From: Dryococelus australis
Taxonomy: Eukaryota > Arthropoda > Insecta > Phasmatodea > Phasmatidae
NCBI GenBank assembly: GCA_029891345.1
Contig: CM057003.1
Span: 7,358,709-7,422,708 of the forward strand
Reading direction: 5' to 3'
DNA length: 64,000 nt
Every line of letters starts with the position of its first letter. The first letter of the stretch is position 1. Positions 1 through 11,238 of the stretch are shown here, piece by piece. A program made the position numbers and the translations under genes. The notes beneath the pieces are model-generated. The model saw nothing but the letters and a program-made list of their open reading frames with translations. It was not told the origin of the DNA and made no database searches.

Positions 1-2233
1 TGCTAGAACATGTGATTTTGACTGTTTTATTGGCGCTCCTATGCGAACGTATGATAGGTTTATATGCAGTAGATAAAAAATCGGTGTGCCTTACATTTAG
101 TTCATGATTAGGACGCGAGCCTGTTATTCAGGCGGTTTTCTAGCCGACTTTTGAAAAAAAAAAAAAAACCCTCCACGTTTACGGCTAAAATATGGGCGAT
201 AATGTTGGCAACTAATTTCACAAAGTAGTTCTATGCATTATTAAAATTTTCGTAAGTACTGAAATTTGTTATTTTTTGTATATAGACTCTAAAGAATTGG
301 GTGAATAATAGCATATTTGTATTTATAACAATTTCACTGTATATGTTGATCGTCATTTGTGTACCAGTCAATAAGCCTTAGGGTTATTTAACACTGAGTG
401 GAAGGATAGTCATTGCTCGGAAAGAAAGGAATAAGAAGGCTCTCAATTCACTAAATTTATCCACCAACCAGCGATAGCTAACCACTATAACAGCTATAAA
501 AGTTGCTCTTTTATAGGCAACTTGCGCTCTTTCTCAAAATTTCTTCCACAATTCGCCCCAAAACTGTTTCATGAAACACTTTAAAACTTGCTCTATATGT
601 AATATTTTCCACACATGCCATTTATATGATTTCAACTGCCTATGTAAATTTTATTTTTCTTAACACGTAAGATTTTTAAAACTTAGATGTATGGTGGCAA
701 TAATAATTATGTGTAGTTTTGATAGGATAGTTCATTTTTCATTGTGTATTTATTCTTATAAAATTAATATTTATTTTTCGTGTGATCTCAATTTTGTAAG
801 TCTTTCTACTTTTTATTGTATTATGTCTCAGTTCCGAGATTACGTATTCTTTGGTTTTTCTTCATTTAGATCGTTAGAAGTGGTTCATGTGGGTGGTTTG
901 AATAGATTTGACCCCATTGGCCCGCAGGTTTAAATCCTGATTATTGATTGGCTGGCGCTATAGACCCCCTTAAACTAGCGTCAGTCTGCAGAGACTAACG
1001 CTCTCTTCGCTAGCAGCCTCCAACGACGTCAGACATACGGCAGGACCTCCCGTCTGAAGTGGACGGAGAGGTAGGACTTTAAAATAGTTTTAGGGTGTGT
1101 AGACGTGTCCCTGAACCAACTTTAAAGTAATCTTGTAACCAGCAATGGAGTTTGTGTCAATGGTCGCCCATTCGCGAGGTTAAGTGGTCAAGAGCTAGAT
1201 AGTTTAAACATGCTGTCTACGTACGTGTAGAGCGGAGTTCCACGTATCTCCACCTTAATCCTGCTACGCCAAGTCCTGCAAGAGCATCCTACCTTCAATC
1301 CGCTTGGTGATTAAAAGATAAGTCATACCAAAAGATCTGACATTTTCATCTGGACCTAATTTTATTTACAGTTTGATTCACCTTGATGTCCGTTAGCATC
1401 AGTACACAAGCGACGCCATCTTGATATTTATAAGTACGTAAATTTCCAGCACACATACGCCCACTGCAGAACCTGTGATGAGAGTAGTTTCTACCAGAGC
1501 TAGACTTTTTAGTGAGAACACAATTTGTTTTATCGTAATATTTACTACAAATAACAGTTTAAATAATTTGATTTTGAAATCAGTATATTCAGACTCTGGC
1601 AAGCTATGTCACGTAACTGTAAAAGGGTTCAAGTAAGCTAGGCATGACCACTTTTAGCGTTGTTAGGATAGTGTGTTGTTTTATAGTTTTTCTCATATTC
1701 CAATCAGGTTTTTTAATTATTTCTGATTCAAACAATTAAAATACAAAAGTAAATGAAAAGTACAATAAATCAAATTTATTCAAGGGGTGTATCTGTTTTG
1801 TCTTTTTCTCTACTGTAGTGTCAAGTTAACCTGTTTCTTACCCAGGGTCTTACATATGTGTTTACTAGAGTTTTCAATTGTCTGCCTTATTTTGACGTAC
1901 ATACATAAATGGTGTACGTGCCAAATGCTAGTTCCTAGAGAGTGCTAATGGTAATAAACTTGTTCCCCTGCCGGCCCAGGACTGCACCGGGCAATTATAC
2001 AGAGGCAGCCTAGGTAATATCACATCCTTTCCCACTGATTTATTGCAAGTCAGCTGTGCAGCCTGGTCACTCAAGTGTTATGTATGTTGTCTCATTGTTG
2101 TGTATGCTAATTCTACACCATACACAGCACATATCTATTTGAATATAATATAATTATATCTCATATTGGGTATCGCAACGAGGAGGCCTTGCACGTGTTC
2201 TTCGCAGCTCCCTACACACTAATTAACATATTT
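1..2233. other. No recognised gene; AT-rich intergenic sequence
   Basis: I see no coding, RNA or mobile-element signature that I can name. Poly-A of about 14 lies near 155-168. The block from about 930 to 1320 is more GC-rich and looks like an old repeat fragment, but it has no tRNA boxes, terminal repeats or coding similarity I recognise. The short open frames here (up to 80 codons) have no domain-like content. Confidence 0.6.
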
Positions 2234-2260
2234 ATATTAAATATAAGTTATATTTAATAT
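2234..2260. repeat. Perfect AT palindrome, 13-bp arms
   Basis: Arms ATATTAAATATAA and TTATATTTAATAT flank a single G. The element can form a hairpin or cruciform, but such palindromes arise easily in AT-rich DNA, so no function is inferred. Confidence 0.8.
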
Positions 2261-2497
2261 TGGTGCCTTTACACGATGCCTTGTGGCAGTCGGTACACAT
2301 TACACGTCCGTTGAACTGCTGTTACAGTATATTTCAACGCATTATATATATTTATTGATTATTTGAAGAATGTAAATTTTCCGTGAGCACAAGGAATAAA
2401 CTCCAAACTATATGCACAAAACCTATTCGTTTCCATTCGCTTGGTTATAGACAGAACGCAGTTTTCTGGGTTTGCAATCAGACGAAACTGCATCCGC

Positions 2498-3296
2498 TTG
2501 CGCGAACAGGTCGTTATCTGCATTCATTGCGGACATCGTAACTGCACTTGCAGGCTTGCGCGAACAGGAATACAGACTGCCAACATCGTTCATCACTAGC
2601 ACTTGCAGGCTTGCGGGAACAGGTCGTTCATCACTAGCACTTGCAGGCTTGCGGAACAGGTCGTTCATCACTAGCACTTGCAGGCTTGCGCGAACAGGTC
2701 GTTCATCACTAGCACTTGCAGCTTGCGCGAACAGGTCGTTCATCACTAGCACTTGCAGGCTTGCGCGAACAGGTCGTTCATCACTAGCACTTGCAGGCTT
2801 GCGCGAACAGGTCGTTCATCACTAGCACTTGCAGGCTTGCGCGAACAGGTCGTTCATCACTAGCACTTGCATTCTTGCGCGAACAGGTCGTTCATCACTA
2901 GCACTTGCAGGCTTGCGCGAACAGGTCGTTCATCACTAGCACTTGCAGGCTTGCGCGAACAGGTCGTTCATCACTAGCACTTGCAGGCTTGCGCGAACAG
3001 GTCGTTCATCACTAGCACTTGCAGGCTTGCGCGAACAGGTCGTTCATCACTAGCACTTGCAGGCTTGCGCAAACAGGTCGTTCATCACTAGCACTTGCAG
3101 GCTTGCGCGAACAGGTCGTTCATCACTAGCACTGCAGGCTTGCGCGAACAGGTCGTTCATCACTAGCACTTCAGCTTGCGCGAACAGGTCGTTCATCACT
3201 AGCACTTGCACTTGCGCGAACAGGTCGTTCATCACTAGCACTTGCAGGCTTGCGCGAACAGGTCGTTCATCACTAGCACTTGCAGGCTTGCGTTCT
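2498..3296 (+). repeat. 38-bp minisatellite, about 21 copies
   Basis: The unit begins GCTTGCGCGAACAGGTCGTT and continues with CATCACTAGCACTTGCAG. The first two units (2498-2590) are diverged and carry extra sequence. The core from about 2590 to 3296 is nearly identical apart from single-base indels (GCGCGAAC to GCGGAAC near 2650, CAGGCTT to CAGCTT near 2720, ACTTGCAG to ACTGCAG near 3131). Because 38 is not a multiple of 3, the frame returns only every 114 bp. Stop-free stretches occur on both strands (2472-2825 plus; 2423-2752 and 3050-3337 minus). I regard these as by-products of the repeat, not genes. Confidence 0.95.
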
Positions 3297-6039
3297 CTGA
3301 ACACACACCGACTGCACACCCTGACTTCAGCGGGCAAACGTGTTTGTTTCCAACGTTCGGAACACGGTCGATAACGAAACTGTTATCAGCGCTGATGGCA
3401 GAATTATTTTTTTAAGGTCATCCGATAATTGTCTGTAGTCGCTTTGCAGCTGCCATTGCATACGGCTTGGTTTTTCTTTCATTTTTAAACTTTGTGTCAT
3501 ATGTTCAGTAATGTTCCTATGTTATCCGCTTTTTTCGAAAAATTCTCGAAATGTAATATATTGCGTTTCTGCAGTTCTCTGTTGGATTTTCGTGTTATTA
3601 ATGTTGTCGTATTGATGTCACTTCTGGAATAAGTTTAATTTCTGGTTGTACGGGCTCATTCATAAAAGCCAAGGCACACTTAAGTGAAGTGACAAATCTA
3701 TGTTGTGTGATACCTCCTTTTGAAAGCGCCACACAATACAAATGCTCAGTCCTTGATATATAGGATGTTAATGACTGAACAAATAGTAACGGTGAATGAT
3801 AAAACTGATTTAGTTTTGTTGACCAAATAGTCATAGTTTGCTTGAATGAATACATTCGTATGAACAACGGAAATTACGTTCAATCAAGTAAGCGGGCCGA
3901 AATAACTTTAAGCTTTTTGTATTTCATTGTTGACACTCGAATGAAAGTTCGTTTTGCGGCTGATATATAGTAAACGCTGTTAAAGCCTACATAAGATACA
4001 TCAGTTATATACGTCCCACATACTGGTTCGAATTTCGTGTCTGGATACTAAGTAAAGGATGTTTATGACATCTTGAACTGAAGGTTTTTTGTTTAGTTTA
4101 CGAACTATCCCTATTTATGCTTCGAGTATAATGGCAAGGTTTTCTAATGCATGGCTTAAAAAAAAATTCGAAAAGCTAATTTTACCCCGGCGTAAATTAC
4201 TTGAAGGGAGATAATTGTAACCTGAAATATTTGCATTTATCGTTTATGCCAGGAGCTTTTGTCAGAGCACTTGTGATGCATTGTGAATTGTCATGAAGTT
4301 GTGACACAAAAACAGGTAATAAGTTATATTGAAAACATTGTTTTAAGATACGATATACCGTTGGCGCATTAAAAGTGTTAAAATATTTCATCCGATATTT
4401 ACTCGCTCTTTTGCCTTATTTTCGTGAATTACTTATTATTACTTTCGAAAAGATTCTCATGTAACGTAATGTTCTTCATTCCACATGCTAAGGAGACTTA
4501 CAAGAAACCGGTTTATCTGTGCAAAATAATAGCTCTTATAAATCATATACCAGCGCATCTATAAAAATAGAAGAAAAAAATCCCTACAACACGCAATAAA
4601 TTTTATTTCCTCAGGAAAAGGTTATCCATGAACGAAGGTTATGTTATTAAATAATTTCCAATTGTTTACGGTACACAATCATTCTCAGAGAACTATTTAC
4701 GAAAGTATTGATTTAAAAATACTTTATATTAAATCAATAGCGTTATTTGTATCGTTTATGTTTCAAGACGTAACGGTCTAGATTTATATAACTTATCTTT
4801 TTTTTGATACACAGAATCTTTTATTTGAGACTTTTTAGAGAATTACTGTGATTTGTTATAACTGTAAATGTCATTGAAATACTATTATTTAATAAATTTT
4901 GACAGAAATTCAGACTCCTCTAAAAACATATTTTGAAAACGTATTGGAAGATTCGTGTAGGCCTAATAACGCATATATGAGTCATATAAAATTACAAGAA
5001 CGTTTTATGGGTCTGTTCGCAACCAAACTTCGTGCGCAAAATGTTCGTAGCAATGACACGCATGCATCATTTTGTACAGCACGAGTGAAGTAATATTTTT
5101 AAAGGACTGTTTTGCATAGTTTCAAGCGCTCTTTCGTATATTAAATACAAATTATTATGGCTAGAAACAGACGCATGATGTGTAGTGCTGGTGTCAGCAC
5201 ATTGTATTTAATAGAAAAAACACTTGATTAAATTTTAGTAGCACAGTAGCAGAAGTCACATAAATTAACTTAGTATCTCCTGAGTGTGCATTGCCATGGA
5301 AGTCAATGTACAAAGATTAAATTCAAGACGATGTTTGTTTGAAAAGTCGAAGAAATTTCGATTTCGAACAATCAAGGGCACTAGCCAAAAATAGAAAAAA
5401 TTTGTGATTTTATACGTTTATAGTTTATCTTCACTAAATGAATTCCTCCTTTAAGGACATCACGGTGTTTTGGAATATCAGATTGAATCTTTTCTTTTGA
5501 AGATTTTCATTACTAAAGAAACACGTGAATTTGCGCTTTTGGTAGAGGAAAGTCGGCTGTAAGTTCTGTCTTAAACGATTTGGTTTCTGGCAGAGCGAAT
5601 GTTAGGTTATGTCCATATAGTGGACACCATACGTATTAACTGCTAAAAAAAAAAAAAATATGCGAATTTTACCGTAATTGTCTCAGAATTTATCTCCATG
5701 GAAAGAGATAATTGCTATAAAAACTGAGAAACGTTTTAATTATCATCCCGCAATCTCTTGATTACTGTCTATGAGTAGACCGTACTATGTGACACTGGGG
5801 AGCACGGAATTCGGTTTCCAGCAATAAAAGTATACGATTCACAAAATAATATTTTAGGTTAAAAAAAAAAAAGATAATGTAACTAATACGATTCGTTTAG
5901 TACTAAAGGGACAAAGTAAAGTGTAGGGTGATACGTAGTCTTTTTCTGTCCAACCAAATACCAGGAGGAGATTTTCCGACTTTATCTCGTATTTTATAAT
6001 GCATCACAGTGTTCGCTTAACTGTCCAAACATGAAGGGT
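3297..6039. other. No recognised gene; AT-rich sequence
   Basis: Only short open frames without recognisable domains are present. A perfect 11-bp hairpin, TATTGATTTAA with its complement, lies at 4706-4739. Poly-A tracts lie near 5645 and 5862. No tRNA-like box pair, transposase motif or terminal repeat was seen. Confidence 0.55.
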
Positions 6040-6365
6040 TTTCCTTCCTGGGATATCCTACTAAAGGTAAGCGTTTAAGACGATTGTTTACGCTTGGGTT
6101 TGCGTGCGTGTTTCGCACGAACTTCCGTGTTCCCACGAGAATTAAATTCCCGAGCCCAAATTGGCTCCCGCAGCGCCCTCCAGCCGAACACAAATCCCTT
6201 TCTCCGCCGTTTAAGATCGTTGCGAAGAACCTCGCTAGCGGAAGACATCTCTCAACCCACGCTTCCACTCCGAATGTCTTTTTCAATTCCGAGAGCTTTC
6301 ATTAAAGGAATAATCATATTTACTCCTCCGTCTTCGAGTTCGCAATGCACACTGCTCTCTGCAGA
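6040..6365. other. GC-richer patch of unknown nature
   Basis: This stretch has clearly higher GC and more CpG than its flanks and open frames on both strands (6017-6286 minus, 6084-6305 and 6094-6375 plus). None resembles a protein I know. It may be an old repeat or a small CpG patch. It ends abruptly where the 24-bp AT-rich minisatellite begins. Confidence 0.35.
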
Positions 6366-6795
6366 ATTGTTATGATTTACAATGGACAATTACTGTAAAT
6401 TTATAATTGTTAATTATTATAATTAATAATGGAAATTGTAATAATTTACAATGGAGAATTATTATAATCTACAATGGAGGATTGCTATAATTTTAAATGG
6501 AGAATTTTTGTAATTTACAATGGAGAATTATTATCATTTACAACGGAGAATTATTATTAATTACAATGGAGAATTACTATTTATAAAGGAGAATTATTAT
6601 TTACAGTGGAGGATTGTTATAGTTTACAATGGAGGATCATTATAATTTACAATGGAGAATTGTTATAAATTACAATGGAGAAATATTATAATTTACAATG
6701 GAGTATTACTATCATTTAAAATGGAGAAGTACTATAAATTACAGTGGAGAATTATTATCATTTACACTGGAAAATTATTATAATTTACAATAAAG
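6366..6795 (+). repeat. Degenerate 24-bp AT-rich minisatellite, about 18 copies
   Basis: The consensus is close to AATTTACAATGGAGAATTAT followed by TATA. The motif AATGGAGAATTATTAT recurs at a spacing of 22-25 bp with many substitutions (GGAGGATT, GGAGAAGT, GGAAAATT). The copies are much more diverged than those of the 38-bp and 26-bp arrays, which suggests an older array. No open frame runs through it. Confidence 0.9.
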
Positions 6796-7526
6796 TTTGC
6801 AAGAGGTAGACGCATGCAAAAAACCTCGTCTTTTTCTCTCTTAATCACGGTTCCCTTAGATGACACATGTCGAGTTATTGTTATTGATCTGGAATACAAA
6901 ACATTTGGCACAGGTCAGTTATTGCTCGAAAAGATTAGGCTACAAACATTTTAAATATATCATTTTCTGAATAAATAAAATTTCTAAGTATTTTGCTGAA
7001 CGGTAACTAAATAATACAATGTAGTACAGAAACTAACTTAAAATCGTGAAGGTTTTGTAAAATGTTTTTAAAATGTCAAGTAAATTATAAATTGACGCAT
7101 TTTCTCAGTAACGTTCTCTTTCGGAGGTTCCAGAATGTAATTAATATATTGTGCTAAATCCTTACTTGTTAAAAGTATTATTAATTCCATAGAATATGTT
7201 AACTTGACAAAATGCCTCCGGTCTGCTCTGAAAAAACTTTACGTGGTTTATTTATTGCTCATTTTAATGTACTGAAGGGGACGTTCTCTGGTAGTTTACG
7301 AAAGTAAATATGAAAATTTTACCAAATTTAACTTTATGTATAATTAGGCCGTAGTCGTCTAATTCTATGAATAAATATTTACCTCTATTTTGTAAGAAAG
7401 TTTTGGTTGTCCGCCTTTAAAAAGAGAAAATTGCTTACTCTACAAACATCTAAAACAAAATTCCCCGATTTCTTTCCAAACGCAAGGCATTTAACGTTAA
7501 CAAGGCCAATACGAGAAGAGGTTGAG
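6796..7526. other. No recognised feature
   Basis: AT-rich unique-looking sequence. The minus-strand open frame at 7385-7738 ends inside the SINE that follows and is not a gene. Confidence 0.55.
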
Positions 7527-7763
7527 GACGGCTTTTTAACAACGAGGTCTTGAGAGCTGATGAGGATGAAATGAGGCGAGAGTGGAGTAGCCCTGTAATA
7601 TATAAGGGCTAGAGAAACAGCAAATCCCATAGAAAACCCGCCGACCAACGGCGTCGTCCGGCACGATTGAAACTTGCGAAGATTCGTGAGTGATCCGGCC
7701 GGGGATGAACCCGGTTCGCCCAGGTGGGAGGTGAGCATGCTAACCTCTCAGCCACCGCGGCAC
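7527..7763 (-). mobile_element. SINE-A copy, tRNA-derived
   Basis: On the minus strand the head reads GTGGCTGAGAGGTTAGCATG (an A-box-like RNA polymerase III promoter element) followed by GGTTCATCCCCGG (B-box-like). The family body follows, with the shared GTTTTCTATGGG/GATGCCGTTGG-type segment and the 3' part containing CTCATCAGCTCTCAAGACCT. At least seven other copies or fragments occur in the window. SINEs of this kind are transcribed by Pol III and mobilised by a partner LINE, which I do not see here. Confidence 0.9.
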
Positions 7764-7797
7764 CAAGTAAACTCAAGATATGCACTGAAGTCTACAC

Positions 7798-7980
7798 AGC
7801 ATCCTCAGTGGTGTGATGATCAGAACACCTAGCCTCCACAAAGGCGAGCCGGATTCGATTCCCGATGGAGCAGGATGGAGTATTTTCGCATGAATGAAAC
7901 ATGGCGGACGTTGCCGTTTGCCGGTCGGATTTCCTCAGGGTGCTCCCTTTTCCCAAATCTCGTCACGCCCAACTGCAGAG
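7798..7980 (+). mobile_element. SINE-A-related fragment, plus orientation
   Basis: It contains a diverged tRNA-like head (CTAGCCTCCACAAAGGCGAG) and a B-box-like GGATTCGATTCCCGA. A variant body with ACATGGCGGACGTTGCCGTT and CGGATTTCCTCAGGGTGCTC follows. The same variant body recurs at 46405-46500. The fragment lies head to head with a minus-strand fragment at 8025-8123. Confidence 0.7.
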
Positions 7981-8024
7981 CTTAAAAGCTTCCCGCGCCT
8001 CATTCAAGATAACGGCAACCTCTG

Positions 8025-8123
8025 CCAAGTTTCCCACTTGCGAAAATCCGAGTTTGCCCCGGTCGTGATACAAAGTTCGCCGTAGTAGGAGATGTCAGTC
8101 TGACCACTAAGCCGCCACGACAC
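8025..8123 (-). mobile_element. SINE-A head fragment, minus orientation
   Basis: Reading the minus strand, GTCGTGGCGGCTTAGTGGTC is the A-box-like head. A degenerate B-box region (CGAACTTTGTATCACGACCG) and the family segment TTTTCGCAAGTGGGAAA follow. With the plus-strand piece at 7798 it makes an inverted pair. Confidence 0.7.
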
Positions 8124-8564
8124 TTACATATTTCTAGCACACTAAGTTCAATTCAGCGTCTGCTTTGTCACATTGAAGCAGTATCTCAGGTTGGACTGTC
8201 TCAGAATTACGTCTTCTCGCCTAGGGTAGTTTCACGGCCTTTGCATTGTCAACGCGCATATAGAAAGTTGATTTGCAATTCTCGGCCTAACAGCGGGTGC
8301 ATGCCTGTCAGTGGCAACCACAATCACAATTTTTTAATCTGATTCCCTGAAGAAAATAGGCATCGAGAATCATGAAGTAGTCTCATTTCTGTATGCGAGT
8401 GACCACATTCAACTCTTTAGACTGAAATATTTCCTAGCGTTGATCCCGCAGATTTTATTATTTACAAACAGATGTAGCAATAATTTCAAAGTGATGTCAT
8501 ACTGAGCACATGGTGACGTTATGCATTTGTCGTCTGGCGTGAGTTAAACTTCCAGTGAAAAATT

Positions 8565-8765
8565 CGACCTCCCGTAGCGCATTAGGTTGGTGCGCTGCCA
8601 GGTCTGGGTTGCAGGAGGCTTTGGGTTCGAATCCCAGGTAAGGCATTGGTGTTATTTGAAGTTAGGCCATATGTTAGTTTGTAAACCGTCCCCTGATAAG
8701 CCTTCGGGCATAAGACTGGAGGACATTAACAAGCCCTTTCCAATACAATAAAATCCAATCCAGTA
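8565..8765 (+). mobile_element. SINE-B copy, tRNA-derived
   Basis: The head CCTCCCGTAGCGCATTAGGT and the B box GGGTTCGAATCCCAGGTAAG form a Pol III-type promoter. The body ends in CCAATACAATAAAATCCAAT. An inverted relative with the same head, B box and tail lies at 59565-59755, and a fragment lies at 17405-17500. The body differs from SINE-A, so this is a separate family. Confidence 0.85.
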
Positions 8766-8865
8766 TAAGTACGTGGTGTATGAAACTTATAATGTAGGTA
8801 GTTAGACAAATTTTGAATGAAGAATAAAGGTGATATAGTGAGATAAATGTTCCACACTTTGAATC

Positions 8866-9525
8866 CCAACCTGATATAAAGATTTTTACAATGTCAAAAG
8901 TCTAGGTGAGGTGTAGGGATCTGAGTTCGAGTCCCGAAATTATAAAAATTACTAATTTTCTATCGGACTTAGAAAAAATCTGTGGCAATTTTTCTCATTG
9001 TTCGGTGAATATTATCGGAATTTATATTAGAGACGAAACGGCAGTGTTAGCAATTGTATATAAGAATCATAGTGAGATAACATGATTGCAACTCGATTAA
9101 TGACCCGAGATTTTGAAGCCTTTTTAGCGATTTTCGTACACTAATTTATTATTGTTTAGTATTCATGCGTACCTGATATAAGATTTAAGCCATCTCCGAA
9201 GATGAGGTATGGTGTAGGGAACTGAGTTTGAGACTCGAAACTATATGAACATTATTAATTCACTTTCGGACTTAGAAAAAATTTCAGACTTTTTTAGGAA
9301 CTCATAATAAAGGCGTACGATGGTTTTAGCTATCAAATATGGGGATCAGGGTAAGATAAGAGGTTGGCAATATGATTAACGACCAGAGTTTTGGAAATGT
9401 ATAAGTGATATTCGTACATTAATTTTTCACAGTTTAATATTCATGCGCAATGTATACCAAAGTTTTAAGAAATTTACAGAGGTGATGCGTCGCTTAGGGC
9501 CTAAGTTTGAAGCCTGAAATAGTAA
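8866..9525 (+). repeat. Three diverged tandem units of about 290 bp
   Basis: Three blocks start near 8870, 9170 and 9455. Each has the order: TTCATGCG.ACCTGATATAA-like lead, GAGGTGTAGGGATCTGAGTT-like segment, a tRNA-B-box-like (G)AGTTCGAGTCCCGAAA, then TTCGGACTTAGAAAAAAT. The last unit is truncated by the CTCTCG-rich segment at about 9540. Copies share perhaps three quarters of positions by eye, so the duplication is old. Confidence 0.7.
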
Positions 9526-10093
9526 AAGAAATTATGTTAATTTTCTCGTGGAAGAAGGCCGAGTCTCAATTTAAAGAATACTCTTTCGAGAGAGCTCTCT
9601 TTCACACAACCTGGCGAGAGCACTGCTTTGCGCTCTCTCACGTTCTTGCTCTGTGGAATAGAGACAAGCACTCTCTCGTTTCTCTCCGACGTCATGCAGA
9701 CAGCGAATGCCAAAGGTGGGAGGTGGTGGTAAGTTAAAATCGTAATCGTAGCTATTGTAAATAACATATATATGTTCAAAATAATCCTATATAATAAGTA
9801 GACGATCTCTGTATGTCTGTCCGTCTTTAATACCTCTAAGTCCCTTGAAACTCAACAGAAGTTCTCCAGATATCGCAGAGCGAATCACTCGGGGTAAAAT
9901 GCAGGCCAAGTACGAATTTCAGCAAGATCGGATTACGCAATCATTACATTTTACCCTAAAAACTTATTTGTTAATTACTTTTTCCTTATGAAAATATTTG
10001 TATTGATGCATAGAGAATATTACATAGAGATATGAAGGTAATGAAATAGCATTTTTGTTTACTTTAAATGTCTCGCTTTAATGTTGATTAGTT

Positions 10094-10233
10094 AAGTGGG
10101 GCCACAGTGGCTCAGTGGATAGAGAGATTCAAAGTGGAGCCTTAATGGCTCAGTGGAAAGAACTATTTTAAGTGGAGCAGCAGTGGCCAAGTGGATAGTG
10201 AAATATTAAATGGGACCGCAGTCGCTTCAATGG
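10094..10233 (+). repeat. Four tandem 38-bp tRNA-A-box-like units
   Basis: Units start near 10094, 10132, 10170 and 10209. Each carries a version of GTGGGGCCACAGTGGCTCAG followed by TGGATAGAG, which resembles the 5' head of a tRNA-derived SINE (A box TGGCTCAGTGG). No B box follows. This looks like a multimer of a SINE head rather than a functional tRNA. Confidence 0.75.
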
Positions 10234-10263
10234 TGTGTTAATTTCACATCATTTCATTATTAT

Positions 10264-10680
10264 AGGCTGTTCACGGCAAAATGAGCACTTTTGAAAGCCC
10301 CGCTTTAGATCTACTTGTTTGCACGTTGTGTATTCTTCCGCCTTATGCAAAATTAACATTGCCATGGGCCTCATAACCTTATTCACGCGTAGGTTAGGTG
10401 AAACTGTGAAATTATTAGGAAAGTAAACATTTTATAAATCTGCTAATTTTTACACATTGATGCATTAAAAAAACGAAAGCGAAATAAATAATTTAGATTA
10501 TCACAAATGAATACCTAACACTTTATATATCGATGTTAAGAATGGAACTACATTTAATCTATCGTTACAATTTTACGGAGCGAATGCCACTCAGTGTGCC
10601 CGTTGAAGTTTACGCAGGCATGGGCAATGATTTTTTTCTAAGGTTGATTTGAAAAGTGCTAACTTTATCGTGAACATCCT
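10264..10680 (+). mobile_element. MITE-A copy (A1)
   Basis: The left end TATAGGCTGTTCACGGCAAA and the right end, on the minus strand GGATGTTCACGATAAAGTTA, are inverted repeats of about 35 bp. The interior has the subfamily marks GATCTACTTGTTTGCACGTT, ATTGCCATGGGCCTCATAAC and GTGCCCGTTGAAGTTTACGC. It carries no coding capacity, so any movement would need a transposase supplied in trans. Superfamily is unknown; many copies sit in TATA-like flanks, which would fit a TA target. Confidence 0.9.
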
Positions 10681-11238
10681 TCACCTACACATATCTATGC
10701 AATATATTTTTTCAGTCTTTGTATGATAATTTTTAACATGGTAACTGTTCTAGTCCCGTGACAATACAAAAAAAAAAAGGTCACCGGCTGGGTCCGCTAA
10801 TTCACAAACAACTATATCATTGCCAGAATAATTATAGGGCATAAAATACTATATTTTTATTTTACATGTTACTATCATGCTGTAGCAAAGTGACTAAAAC
10901 GAGACTTTCGTCAAATATCCGGTATTTATATTTTTATACATACGTGCCACGTAAGTTTTGTTTAAATCAGTTGACATTATTCACTTACAGGTGAAATGCG
11001 GCGAGGTTTCAACCCAGAAAGCTGCTGTAACCTTATTAAAACAGGGAAATAATGTAAACAAATATGGCGTGTTGTCAGTGCGGGAGAGCGCCAGCGAGTA
11101 CACAACTACGTGATCTCTGTGCTCTCGCGCTTTCGCACTCTCTCAGACGAATTGAGACTACCAAAGAAGTCGTAATGACGTGGTCCCGAGAGCGAGAGCA
11201 ACAGAGACCGCTCTCTGGGTCAATTGAGACACGCCCTT

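Larger units (their letters stand above)
9555..11238. mobile_element. Candidate 1.68-kb TIR element with GAGAGC-rich ends
   Basis: The left end reads AAGGCCGAGTCTCAATTTAA. The right end, read on the minus strand, reads AAGGGCGTGTCTCAATTGAC. Inside both ends is a cluster of CTCTCG/GAGAGC motifs (9580-9690 and 11085-11220), like the subterminal motif arrays of some DNA transposons. The right side repeats GTCTCAATT again near 11150. No transposase is visible in the interior, which includes a MITE-A copy and a 38-bp box-A-like tandem. No target-site duplication was recognised, so the boundary and identity are uncertain. Confidence 0.5.

Noticed and set aside
2498-3296. CRISPR-like array
   Set aside because: The repeats are directly contiguous without unique spacers, and the genome is eukaryotic.
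2423-3374. Repeat-protein genes on both strands of the 38-bp array
   Set aside because: The period is not a multiple of 3, so the frame changes at each copy; openness on both strands is a property of the unit, and no start, exon or homology is visible.
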